Origin: Chthoniobacter sp.
GTDB taxonomy: Bacteria; Verrucomicrobiota; Verrucomicrobiia; Chthoniobacterales; Chthoniobacteraceae
Reading direction: 5' to 3'
NCBI GenBank assembly: GCA_021414005.1
Contig: JAIOPH010000026.1
Coordinates: 1 to 64,000, forward strand
DNA: 64,000 bases
Positions 49,199 through 57,250 of the stretch are shown one piece after another. Every line of letters begins with the position of its first letter. The first letter of the stretch is position 1. A model generated the notes under the pieces. It searched no databases. It was not told the DNA's origin and saw only the letters and a program-made list of their open reading frames with translations. A program made the translations under genes and the position numbers.

Positions 49199-50089
49199 CT
49201 AGCGTGAAAACCGCAGCCTTCCGGAGGAGAGGAAGCCCCAAGCCGCGCCGGTCACGAGGCCAATGAAATGCGCGGTGTTTGCCACCGGACCAAGCAGTCC
49301 GGTCAGGCAGATGACGAACCACAGGAGCATCGTTTGCACCGTTGCGGGATTGAGGCTCCATGCGGCGTTGCGGTCGTATTTCCCGCGCATCCACAGAAAG
49401 CCAAAGAGCGCATAGTTGACGCCCGACATGCCGCCGAAATTGGGGCCGTGCCACCAGTACTGTCCGCCGTTGGACAGGACGGCGCTGACCAACACCAGCG
49501 CGGCGAAAAAGGTTCCGCCAAAACGGTTTTCGATGAACGTCCCGAGGTCGCGCAGCCACATCAGATTAAAGATCAGATGCATCCAGCCGAAGTGGATGAA
49601 AATCGGGGTCACCAAGCGCCAAACCTGGCCCGCGCGGACTTCCGGCAGCCACGCGGCGTAGGTCCGCTCGGCGGAGATGAAAAGGAACCGCAAGGACTCG
49701 TGGTCGTCGCCGACTCGGGACCAAACCGCGACCGCCACCGAGATCGCGGCCAGTACCGCGGGCAGCAGGGCAAACCCGCCGAAGTTCTTCTCGTAGCCGA
49801 TGCGCGCGGTGTCGGCCACGGTGGAGCGGCCCTGACTTTCGGCCCGTCGCTCACGCGCGCGCTGCCGACCTGCCGCCGTACTGGCGGACGCAAACTCCGG
49901 CGCATCGGGTGTCGCGCGGAAGCGTTCGAAACACGCCGCCGCCTGCGGGAGTTGCGCGTCGTCGAGCACCCAGACGGAAAAATGACCATCCTCCTCGTCG
50001 TCGATTTGGTTTTCGATGCCTTGAACGTAGAGAAAATCGCCGAAGCGCTGGGCGAGATCAGATGATTCAAGTTGGCCGACGGAGCGCAT
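49199..50089 (-). CDS. Rhomboid family intramembrane serine protease
   Basis: 296 residues from ATG 50089. The first ~110 residues are a soluble GlpG-like N-terminal domain (RFGDFLYVQGIENQIDDEED, SVWVLDDAQLPQAAACFERF). Then come about six membrane helices. Landmarks are RLVTPIFIHFGWMHLIFNLM, the catalytic GGMSGVNYALFGF (Ser of GMSG) and the catalytic His in NTAHFIGLVTGAAWG. Rhomboids cleave membrane-anchored substrates. It is divergent from a second intramembrane protease with a 94-bp spacer. Confidence 0.9.
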   Translation of the reverse strand: MRSVGQLESSDLAQRFGDFLYVQGIENQIDDEEDGHFSVWVLDDAQLPQAAACFERFRATPDAPEFASASTAAGRQRARERRAESQGRSTVADTARIGYEKNFGGFALLPAVLAAISVAVAVWSRVGDDHESLRFLFISAERTYAAWLPEVRAGQVWRLVTPIFIHFGWMHLIFNLMWLRDLGTFIENRFGGTFFAALVLVSAVLSNGGQYWWHGPNFGGMSGVNYALFGFLWMRGKYDRNAAWSLNPATVQTMLLWFVICLTGLLGPVANTAHFIGLVTGAAWGFLSSGRLRFSR

Positions 50090-50183
50090 CACGCGCTGTG
50101 GTAGGGAGCGCGCCGCGCGCCCGCAAATCAATTTGCGCGCCGCAGTTCTTGCGTCCCCGGCATGCGCCCGCTTTAACGCGGGC

Positions 50184-50894
50184 ATGTCTCCCAATTTGGA
50201 CCTCACTGTGGGCATCATCTCCTATGTGGTCTTCGTTTACTCCACAGTCTGCCATGAAGCCGCGCACGCGTGGGCGGCGCTCAAGCTGGGCGACGACACG
50301 GCGTACCAGGGCGGCCAGGTTTCGCTGGATCCGACACCGCATGTCCGCCGCGAACCCATTGGGATGGTCGTGGTTCCCATTCTCTCCTTTCTCCTCGGCG
50401 GCGGACTCATCGGCTGGGCCAGCGCACCCTACGATCCCACATGGGCGCGCAGCTACCCACGGCGGTCGGCCTGGATGTCACTGGCGGGTCCCGCGGCCAA
50501 TCTCGCGCTCGTCCTCGTGGCGGGGCTGCTCATCCGCGTCGGGATTGAATGGCACGTTTTTGCCCCGCCGGATTTTGTCAAAACGACGCACGTCACGGAC
50601 GGTGTTGGCGGGTCCGGCTGGGAGTTTGCCGCCCTCGGTCTGAGCATTGTCTATTCGCTCAACCTGCTGCTCTGCGTCTTCAATCTCATCCCGCTCCCGC
50701 CCTTCGATGGCAGCGGTGCGGTGATGCTCCTGATGAACGAGCGCACCGCGTTCAAATATCAGGAATTTCTCGCGCAAGGAACCCTGCGCTTCTTCGGTCT
50801 CTTCGTCGCCTGGAAGGCGATCGGGGTGATATTCCCCGCCGTTTTTTTTCCATCACTGCGCCTCCTTTATCCCGGCTTGGATTACGCGGTGTGA
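50184..50894 (+). CDS. Site-2 protease family (M50) membrane metalloprotease
   Basis: 236 residues from ATG 50184. The zinc motif is CHEAAHAW (His24, Glu25, His28) in the first membrane helix, and the third ligand lies in LCVFNLIPLPPFDGSGAVML. Four to six helices are visible (GMVVVPILSFLLGGGLIGWA, WMSLAGPAANLALVLVAGLL, FVAWKAIGVIFPAVFF). No PDZ domain, so it belongs to the short Rip/FtsH-independent type of soil and thermophile bacteria. The in-frame extension to 50133 is not family-like. Confidence 0.9.
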   Translation: MSPNLDLTVGIISYVVFVYSTVCHEAAHAWAALKLGDDTAYQGGQVSLDPTPHVRREPIGMVVVPILSFLLGGGLIGWASAPYDPTWARSYPRRSAWMSLAGPAANLALVLVAGLLIRVGIEWHVFAPPDFVKTTHVTDGVGGSGWEFAALGLSIVYSLNLLLCVFNLIPLPPFDGSGAVMLLMNERTAFKYQEFLAQGTLRFFGLFVAWKAIGVIFPAVFFPSLRLLYPGLDYAV

Positions 50895-50895
50895 T

Positions 50896-50914
50896 GAGGC
50901 CGGATCGCGGCCTC
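50896..50914 (+). terminator. Short hairpin after the site-2 protease gene
   Basis: A 7-bp stem (gaggccg / cggcctc) with a 5-base loop begins 2 bases past the stop. There is no T-run, so it may be only weakly terminating. Confidence 0.35.
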
Positions 50915-51000
50915 GACACCTTCCGCCAACCTCGCTTCGCCAGCGCGCCGCTTTTCGCTCGCGCTCCCGGAATGCTTCGCCAGAGTCGCTCGCTTTCACC

Positions 51001-51732
51001 ATGCGACTGCTCTTCGTTGCTGATCTGCACTATTCGTTGAAGCAGTTCGACTGGCTCGTCGCGCAGGCTGGGGAGTTTGAGGTCACGGTGATCGGCGGCG
51101 ATCTGCTCGACCTCGCTTCGCCGCTCGATCCCGATGTGCAGATCGCGATCATGGAAAAATATCTCGACCGGCTGCGGCAAAAGACCCGGCTGGTTGTCAG
51201 TTCGGGCAACCATGACGGCGATAGTCGCAATGCCGCGGACGAGTCCATCGCCGAATGGCTGCATGCGGCGCGGCGCGAGGGACTGTACGTGGATGGCGAT
51301 AGTCTCGAAGCGGGGGATGCGCGGATCACCGTCTGCCCGTGGTGGGATGGCGACGTGTCGCGCGGCGAAATCGAGGCGCAACTCGCCCGTGAAGCCGCGC
51401 AGGTCCGCGGCTCGTGGATTTGGATTCACCACGCCCCGCCAGAGGGTGCGCGCACGAGCTGGACGGGGCGCAAGTTTGTCGGCGACCAGTTTCTTCGCGG
51501 TTGGATCGACCGCTTTCATCCCGCGATGGTGCTTAGCGGACACATTCACAATTCGCCTTTCTACGGCGACGGCGCGTGGATCGACCGCATCGGCACGACG
51601 TGGGTCTTCAATCCGGGGCGTCAGATCGGCCCGGAGCCGACGTCGATCGTCATCGATCTCGCCGCGATGACGGCAGAGTGGCGGTCGCTGGACGGGAGCT
51701 CAGTCCGCGAGCTCCGCGCCGTGGATCGTTGA
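51001..51732 (+). CDS. Calcineurin-like metallophosphoesterase
   Basis: 243 residues. Metal-binding motifs appear in the standard order: DLH (8-10), GGDLLD, SSGNHDGDS, IHHAPP and LSGHIHNSP. The N-terminus MRLLFVADLHYSLKQFDWLV shows no signal peptide, so the enzyme is cytoplasmic. The substrate cannot be assigned; relatives act on nucleotides, nucleic acids or phosphoproteins. Its 3' end overlaps the convergent cNMP-binding gene by 33 bp. Confidence 0.88.
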   Translation: MRLLFVADLHYSLKQFDWLVAQAGEFEVTVIGGDLLDLASPLDPDVQIAIMEKYLDRLRQKTRLVVSSGNHDGDSRNAADESIAEWLHAARREGLYVDGDSLEAGDARITVCPWWDGDVSRGEIEAQLAREAAQVRGSWIWIHHAPPEGARTSWTGRKFVGDQFLRGWIDRFHPAMVLSGHIHNSPFYGDGAWIDRIGTTWVFNPGRQIGPEPTSIVIDLAAMTAEWRSLDGSSVRELRAVDR

Positions 51733-52191
51733 TTCGCGCGGGCGCACGCGCGGGCGGGGCTGGCGGTGCATGAGCGTGTCGAGCACGTCATCGACCATGC
51801 CGAGGTGATCGTGACCGGCGAACTGTTGCTTCACATCGACGAGGTATTTGTTCACCGCGTCGAGTCGCCGCGCGAGCAGTTCGCATAAGTGCATGCACGC
51901 CCGCGGCGTCCGTTCGAGGAAAGCGCGCGGGTCGGCGACGACATGGAAGGCGCAATCCCGTACCGCGCGCACCGTGGCCGTGTGCGGCTGGGCGAGCAAC
52001 GCGGAGAGATCGCCAAAAATCGCCCCCGGCTGCGCCGCCGAGGCAACGACTACGTCGTCCTTCACGACTTCCACCGCGCCCTCAATGAGGAAAAAGAGCA
52101 AGCCGCTCGTGGTTCCCTGCTCGACGACGACTTCGCCCGGCGCAAAGCGCCGGATGGGATACTCACGCAAGATTTCAAGAATCGCGGACAT
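51700..52191 (-). CDS. Cyclic-nucleotide-binding domain protein (no DNA-binding domain)
   Basis: 163 residues. A single cNMP-binding beta-roll is visible: IRRFAPGEVVVEQGTTSGLL, FFLIEGAVEVVKDDVVVASA, PGAIFGDLSALLAQPHTATV and RAVRDCAFHVVADPRAFLER. The phosphate-binding cassette is partly kept (FGDLSALLAQPHTATV; the usual Arg is replaced by His/Thr), so true cyclic-nucleotide binding is uncertain. A helical tail (LCELLARRLDAVNKYL) follows, and no helix-turn-helix is present, so it is not a Crp-type regulator. It may act as a protein-protein regulator. Confidence 0.8.
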   Translation of the reverse strand: MSAILEILREYPIRRFAPGEVVVEQGTTSGLLFFLIEGAVEVVKDDVVVASAAQPGAIFGDLSALLAQPHTATVRAVRDCAFHVVADPRAFLERTPRACMHLCELLARRLDAVNKYLVDVKQQFAGHDHLGMVDDVLDTLMHRQPRPRVRPRESTIHGAELAD

Positions 52192-52393
52192 GATGGCGGG
52201 ATGCTTTAGCGCAGACTGCGGATCTGGGTAAACGCGAAACGCATCCGTCTGCAGTGAAACGATGCCGTGGGCATCGGCTTGGAGAGTGGAAAGCGCGCCG
52301 AGAAAGAGCGGGATGGCATTTTCGCGGAGGCGGGTGCTTTTTCCTCGCGTTCGCCGGGGTGCGCCCGTTCTCTTGGCGGGAAATTTTTAATCC

Positions 52394-54031
52394 ATGGAGA
52401 CGAACTTGCCTGAGGAGCAATCCTCGACCGAACCCCCGCTCGAAACGCCCGCGCCGGCCGCGGGACCGACGGAATCTTTGCCAACGGACGATGCCGGGCC
52501 AGATACGGCGCGCGCGGAGGCGGACCTGTCGCCGACAGATGAGGCGCTTCCCGGCGGAGAGGCCGGCGATGAACTGACCGGACTGGCGGAGGCTTCGCAG
52601 CGGGCGCGGCTCGCTCCGGCGCAGGAGGAACGCATGACGGCGCTGCTCAAGGAGGCGCTGCTCGGTGGTCGCGCTGGCGTGGCGCGCGCGGTGGATACGC
52701 TGCCAAAGGTGCCGTGGATCGTGGGCGTGCGGGCGATCGAGCAGGTGTGGCCGGAGCTGACGGCGGGGTTTCGCACGCAGCTCATCGCGGGGCTGGGCAA
52801 GGAGGAGACCGATGCCGCGCGGCGCATGCGGCTGAGCGTGGCGCGGGCGCTTTTCAAGGTGGATGCACCGGTGGCGCTGAAGGTCGTGGTCGCCGTGGTG
52901 CGCGAGATGCGCGACAAGGATTCGGGCGGATTCACGGCGAAGGATGGCCAGATTTTTTCCAATGTCCTGATCGGACGCGGCAACCCGTGGGTGGCGCAGC
53001 TCGCGCTGGCGGAGCTGAAGCCGGTGGAGGCGGAAGCGCTGGTGTATTGCGGGGTGATGTCGGCCTTCACGCTGCCGCATCCGCCGGTCACGCAGCTCGG
53101 CATGGTAAAGTGGGCCCAGGCTAATGGTGGGCTCGACAAGCTGGCGGCGGAAGCGCTCGACGCAGTGACGAAAGGCGTGGCTCGCTGGAGCAGCAAATGG
53201 CAGTCGGCACTGCGGCGCGAAGTGGTAGAGCTGCCGGAGCAAATCGCGGCGGTTTTGAAGCCGGTGGATGCGGAGCACGAGAGCAACGGTGAGTCGTCCA
53301 AGGTCACGGAGCATGGTCGCGACGAAGCTGGTGAGAATTCCGACGAAGAGGCCGACGAGCGAGAGCAGGATGAAAATAGCGACGAGGGTGGAGCGGACGA
53401 TGCCGCGCCGCCCGCGCCAAAGAAGGAACGGCCCGTCTATGAACCGCGTCCGCAAAAGCCGCCGCAGCCGCAGGAACCCCGGCGCGAAAGCCCGCGCGAG
53501 CGCCCGGTGTATGAGCCCCGCAATGGCGGCGGCGGCAGCAGCGGCGGAGGACGTTTCGATCTCGCGTCCGCGCTCCGGCAGATCGATCAGCATGTGCAGG
53601 GTTTGCGCAACGAACTGGCGGCGGCAAAGAGTCGTCCACGCGATGAGGAGCGTCGCGCCAAGCGCGTGGAAAAGGGTCCGATCATCGAAGGCTCACCAAC
53701 GCCCGACGAACTCGCGCGGCTGAACCTCCAACTCGAAGCCCGCAACGCCGAGCTGCAAACGCAGATCACCGAACTCACCCAGCACAGCGAAGACGTCGCC
53801 ACGAGCACCGGAGCCATGGCGGGCGAACCCGTGAGCGACACCGGCGCCCAACTCCGCACGCTGCTCGCGCTCAAGCTGCAGGAGGACTACGCCGATTTCC
53901 TCGCCTTGGAAAAGGAGTCCAACGACCTCGTGGTGCAGCAGCATTACAAAGGACTCATCCGCCACGTTTTCGAAGTGCTCCAGCAGCTCGAAGTCCCGCT
54001 CAAGATCGAGACCGAAACCCCGGCACCTTAG
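52394..54031 (+). CDS. Large acidic / coiled-coil protein of unknown function
   Basis: 545 residues, not recognised. Residues 1-60 are Pro/Glu-rich and disordered. Residues ~65-290 form a helical domain (VDTLPKVPWIVGVRAIEQVW, SVARALFKVDAPVALKVVVA, FSNVLIGRGNPWVAQLALAE), suggesting helical repeats. Residues ~295-395 are a highly charged disordered linker, first acidic (SDEEADEREQDENSDEGGAD) then Pro/Arg-rich. Residues ~395-545 are coiled coil (RQIDQHVQGLRNELAAAKSR; LNLQLEARNAELQTQITELT) ending in a conserved-looking helical segment (LLALKLQEDYADFLALEKES). There is no signal peptide or membrane helix. A cytoplasmic scaffold is possible. Confidence 0.7.
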   Translation: METNLPEEQSSTEPPLETPAPAAGPTESLPTDDAGPDTARAEADLSPTDEALPGGEAGDELTGLAEASQRARLAPAQEERMTALLKEALLGGRAGVARAVDTLPKVPWIVGVRAIEQVWPELTAGFRTQLIAGLGKEETDAARRMRLSVARALFKVDAPVALKVVVAVVREMRDKDSGGFTAKDGQIFSNVLIGRGNPWVAQLALAELKPVEAEALVYCGVMSAFTLPHPPVTQLGMVKWAQANGGLDKLAAEALDAVTKGVARWSSKWQSALRREVVELPEQIAAVLKPVDAEHESNGESSKVTEHGRDEAGENSDEEADEREQDENSDEGGADDAAPPAPKKERPVYEPRPQKPPQPQEPRRESPRERPVYEPRNGGGGSSGGGRFDLASALRQIDQHVQGLRNELAAAKSRPRDEERRAKRVEKGPIIEGSPTPDELARLNLQLEARNAELQTQITELTQHSEDVATSTGAMAGEPVSDTGAQLRTLLALKLQEDYADFLALEKESNDLVVQQHYKGLIRHVFEVLQQLEVPLKIETETPAP

Positions 54032-54181
54032 CGCGAAGCAAAGGTAAGGAGCGGCGGGCTTGCCGCTGCCGCACTTGCTCGCGCCGCTCCGCGGACCCAA
54101 ACACAGAACGGGAGAATTTTTTCGGCGGTGCCGAAACCAAATCTTTGCTTCGCGGGTGGCGGGGCTCTAACCTTTTTGCCC

Positions 54182-55144
54182 GTGCCGAATCCGTTCCAAA
54201 CCCGCAAACCGAAGGCGGACATCAATAAGTCCACGAAGGCCAACGGGGCGGAGCATGGCAAGGCGGCGCGGAAGGTCGGGCTGAAGCCGGGGAACGGCTG
54301 GCAGAAGCGGAATTTTCTGACCGAGGTGCTCATCCCCTCGATCTTCGAGCCGCGGGCGGGCGGGCACGCGCCGCCGAATTTTCCCGAACTCCGCGAGGGT
54401 GAAATCTGCATCACTTGGACGGGTCACGCCTCGTTTCTCATCCAGACGCGCGAGCAGAATCTGCTCATCGATCCGAATTGGGCGAAGTGGTTGAAGGTGT
54501 TCAAACGGATGAAACATCCGGGGCTGCACCTCGACGATCTGCCGGCCATTGATCTCGTGCTGGTCACGCACGCGCACTTCGATCATCTCGACCGCAAGAC
54601 GCTGCGCGGAGTGGCGGCTGATCAGCCGATCGTGGTGCCGTTCGAGGTGGGAAATCTCGTGCATGACCTCGGCTTTCGCAGCGTGCATGAGCTGCATTAC
54701 TGGGAGAGCTACGAGTGCGGGCCGGCGAAAATCACGCTCACGCCGGCGCATCACTGGGGCGCGCGGGTGCTGCATGATACGCACCGCGGCTTCGGCGGGT
54801 TCATCATCGAGGTGGGTGGGCGCACGATTTTCCACTGCGGCGACACGGCGTACTTCGAGGGTTTTCGGGAAATCGGCGAGCGCCATGCCATCGACGTGGC
54901 GCTGCTGCCCATCGGTGCCTACGACCCGCCGAGCGGGCGCGAGGTCCACATGAATCCAGAGGAGGCGCTGCGGGCGTTTGTGGAACTGGGCGCGCAGCGC
55001 ATGGTGCCGATGCACTACGGCACGTTTCGCCTGAGCTACGAGCCGCTCCACGAACCGCCCGAGCGCCTGCTCGCGAGTGCGCGGGAGCAGGGTCTGGCGG
55101 AAAGGATCACGATCATGACGGAGGGCGAGCCGCTGGTGTTTTAG
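54182..55144 (+). CDS. Metallo-beta-lactamase-fold hydrolase (UlaG / NAPE-PLD-like)
   Basis: About 320 residues. The MBL zinc motif is THAHFDHLDRKTLRG; other landmarks are ITWTGHASFLIQTREQNLLI, the GCG-type turn FHCGDTAYFEGFREIG and PMHYGTFRLSYEPLHEPPER. The pattern fits the NAPE-PLD / UlaG branch of beta-lactamase-like hydrolases; the substrate is unknown. The start is uncertain: GTG 54182 begins at PNPFQTRKPKADINK, GTG 54128 would add 18 residues with no clear homology. The stop overlaps the convergent phosphodiesterase gene by 4 bp. Confidence 0.86.
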   Translation: MPNPFQTRKPKADINKSTKANGAEHGKAARKVGLKPGNGWQKRNFLTEVLIPSIFEPRAGGHAPPNFPELREGEICITWTGHASFLIQTREQNLLIDPNWAKWLKVFKRMKHPGLHLDDLPAIDLVLVTHAHFDHLDRKTLRGVAADQPIVVPFEVGNLVHDLGFRSVHELHYWESYECGPAKITLTPAHHWGARVLHDTHRGFGGFIIEVGGRTIFHCGDTAYFEGFREIGERHAIDVALLPIGAYDPPSGREVHMNPEEALRAFVELGAQRMVPMHYGTFRLSYEPLHEPPERLLASAREQGLAERITIMTEGEPLVF

Positions 55145-56730
55145 GGCGCGGGTTTCGGTGGCGGGCCGGAGTTGCCTTCGTCTAGATAGGTGTGATCGCC
55201 GAGGGTCGTGATTTTTAAATACTGCCGCCACGGTCCGGCGCTGCTGGTGGTCGTGGCCTCGAGGATTTTCGTCTCGGGCGCGGGTGCCGTGAACTCCACT
55301 CCGGCGAGCGCTTCGCGGAGGATGCGACCGTCCATTTTGTCCGCGCCGGGAATGCCGAGGAGGTGCAGGATGGTGGGCGCGACATCCACATTGGCACTGG
55401 GCAGGGTATCGCGGAAACCGGTGCGAATGTCAGGGCCGGAGGCGACGAGGGTGTTGTGGATGTCGTAGCGACTGAGCGAGGCGTGGGTGCCGAAGCCGGG
55501 ACGGCGCGCTTCGGCGGAGAGGAGCCCGCCCGCGCCGCTGGCATTTTTTCCCTCTTTCCAGCGAAACGAAACGACCACGTCCGGGGAGTCCGGGGAATCA
55601 ATTCGCACCGCGCTGAGCGCGAAGGTGCCGGGCAGGGCGGCGCGGGTGAAAATGGGGCCGGCGTAGTTCGTGGACTGGAGGAAGGACACGAGCTTTTGCA
55701 CGTCCTCAGCCTGGTGGCCGGGGACGTAAAACTGGGCGCTGCCACCGACCGAGACTTGCAGAATTTCGCCGGGCTTCGGCTCGGTGCGATATCCCCGGAC
55801 CGTCGTAAGACCGGCTTTTTTCAAACCCGGACCAAGGTCCAGTGCCCAATCAACGGTCGAGAAGCCGTGGTCGGAAACGATGAAAATGTTGGTCTTCTCG
55901 AGCACACCTTTGGCGCGCAGTGCGGTGACCACGGTGCCGAGCGCGGCGTCGCTGTCGGCCAGCGCAGCGAGCGCCGTGGGCGAGCCGGGTTGTGTTAGGT
56001 GCTGGCTGTAATCGGGGTCACCGAGCCAGAGCGTGCTGAATCGCGGGACGCCCTCGCGCCAGAGATGCTCGACGAGTGCGCGCGTGGTCCACGCGTTTTG
56101 CTCGGTGTTCGGCACAGGTGGGTCGGCGGGTGGATACGGGGGAAATTTGCCGACGGCGGCTAGGAGCGGCGCGAGCGCGGATTCGGGATAGGTCCTGCCG
56201 GCGAAAAGAATCGTCGAGCCCCGCGACGCGGCGCGGTCGATGGCGCGGTCGTGGAGCAGGGCCACGGGTTTGGTGCCGGCGATGGCGGTGCGGTGGCCGG
56301 CGCGCTGGATGATTTCGGCAAGCGTGGGAACGCGGATGTATTTGCCGTCGCGGACTTCATCGCCGCGCCGGCAGCTCTGGAGATGTTCAGTCGCAATCGG
56401 CACGTAGGGCTGGATGTCCGGGCGGAACTCGACGTTCGCGAGGATGCCGTTGCGCGCCGGGTAGCAACCGGTGGCGATGGCCGTGCCATTGACCTCGGTG
56501 GAGGTGATATAGACAGAGTGGTTGTTCGCGAAAAAAGTGCCGCGTTCTGCCAGGGCGTGGAGTACCGGCGTGGTGTCCGCGCGGATGAAATCGGGTCGCA
56601 TCCCGTCCCAGACCACGAGTACGACATGCTCGGCCTTGGGCGAAAACGGGGCGTCTTCCGCGTGCGCGGAAAGGATGCAGACGAGCGCGGCGAGCAGCAC
56701 GAGCGCGCGTGGAACGGGGATCGAAGTCAT
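55141..56730 (-). CDS. Exported type I phosphodiesterase / alkaline-phosphatase-superfamily protein
   Basis: 529 residues from ATG 56730 with a signal peptide (VPRALVLLAALVCILSAHAE). Landmarks of the superfamily: VVLVVWDGMRPDFIRADTTP (first metal Asp), STEVNGTAIATGCYPARNGI (nucleophile Thr region), TLWLGDPDYSQHLTQPGSP (second metal site) and NIFIVSDHGFSTVDWALDLG (Asp-His pair). A late HASLSRYDIHNTLVASGP supplies a further His. This is the PF01663-type phosphodiesterase/nucleotide pyrophosphatase group, sulfatase-fold. Substrate unknown; periplasmic. A 115-bp divergent gap separates it from the KH gene. Confidence 0.86.
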   Translation of the reverse strand: MTSIPVPRALVLLAALVCILSAHAEDAPFSPKAEHVVLVVWDGMRPDFIRADTTPVLHALAERGTFFANNHSVYITSTEVNGTAIATGCYPARNGILANVEFRPDIQPYVPIATEHLQSCRRGDEVRDGKYIRVPTLAEIIQRAGHRTAIAGTKPVALLHDRAIDRAASRGSTILFAGRTYPESALAPLLAAVGKFPPYPPADPPVPNTEQNAWTTRALVEHLWREGVPRFSTLWLGDPDYSQHLTQPGSPTALAALADSDAALGTVVTALRAKGVLEKTNIFIVSDHGFSTVDWALDLGPGLKKAGLTTVRGYRTEPKPGEILQVSVGGSAQFYVPGHQAEDVQKLVSFLQSTNYAGPIFTRAALPGTFALSAVRIDSPDSPDVVVSFRWKEGKNASGAGGLLSAEARRPGFGTHASLSRYDIHNTLVASGPDIRTGFRDTLPSANVDVAPTILHLLGIPGADKMDGRILREALAGVEFTAPAPETKILEATTTSSAGPWRQYLKITTLGDHTYLDEGNSGPPPKPAP

Positions 56731-56845
56731 AGGTGTGCGCTCTCTAAACGCAGGCTCCGCGCCGCGCGAGAAAAGATTCGCGATCCCCTCGGCGACCTCA
56801 AACAGGACTCGCCTTTCCTGCCGGAGCCCGGCATTTTCCCCGGCC

Positions 56846-57094
56846 ATGCAGGAGTTTCTCGACTACGTTTTGCGCCAGCTCATCGACTACCCGGAGGACA
56901 TGGTGCTGACCCGGCACGAAGCCAACAAACGGACGACGTTTCATCTCCGGCTGCGCCAGAGTGACGTCGGAAAGGTGATCGGCAAACACGGGCAGACGAT
57001 CATCGCCATCCGCAACCTGCTCAGCGCGGCCGCGGCGCGGCACGGGCAGCGGGCCCAGTTGGAGATCATCGAGGAAGAACAGGCACCGAGGTAG
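56846..57094 (+). CDS. khpA: KH-domain RNA-binding protein (KhpA-like)
   Basis: 82 residues from ATG 56846. The single KH domain has the RNA-binding GxxG loop in GKVIGKHGQTIIAIRNLLSA (GKHG, 46-49), preceded by LIDYPEDMVLTRHEANKRTT. Size and sequence match the small KH proteins (KhpA / YlqC) that bind RNA as dimers. In other bacteria the gene lies beside rpsP-trmD; here it does not. The frame extends upstream to 56522 but that part is a shadow of the divergent gene. Confidence 0.86.
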   Translation: MQEFLDYVLRQLIDYPEDMVLTRHEANKRTTFHLRLRQSDVGKVIGKHGQTIIAIRNLLSAAAARHGQRAQLEIIEEEQAPR

Positions 57095-57102
57095 CGGCAG
57101 CG

Positions 57103-57124
57103 AAATTTTCCCCAAGGAAAATTT
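57103..57124 (+). terminator. Hairpin downstream of the KH gene
   Basis: A 9-bp stem (aaattttcc / ggaaaattt) with loop ccaa begins 8 bases after the stop codon. The right arm ends in T residues, so it may terminate. Confidence 0.45.
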
Positions 57125-57250
57125 TCCGGGCTGCTTTACCTGACGAAGCTGCGGACGATTCGAGCCGGAACCGGTTTGATTTTGATCCGTGTCCCCGTAG
57201 CGTGCGGGCACTTCCGCGCCTCCGGAAAAAATCAACCCACCCAAAACACC

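Noticed and set aside
51700..52191. Crp/Fnr-type transcription regulator
   Set aside because: Only the cNMP-binding domain is present; there is no C-terminal helix-turn-helix.
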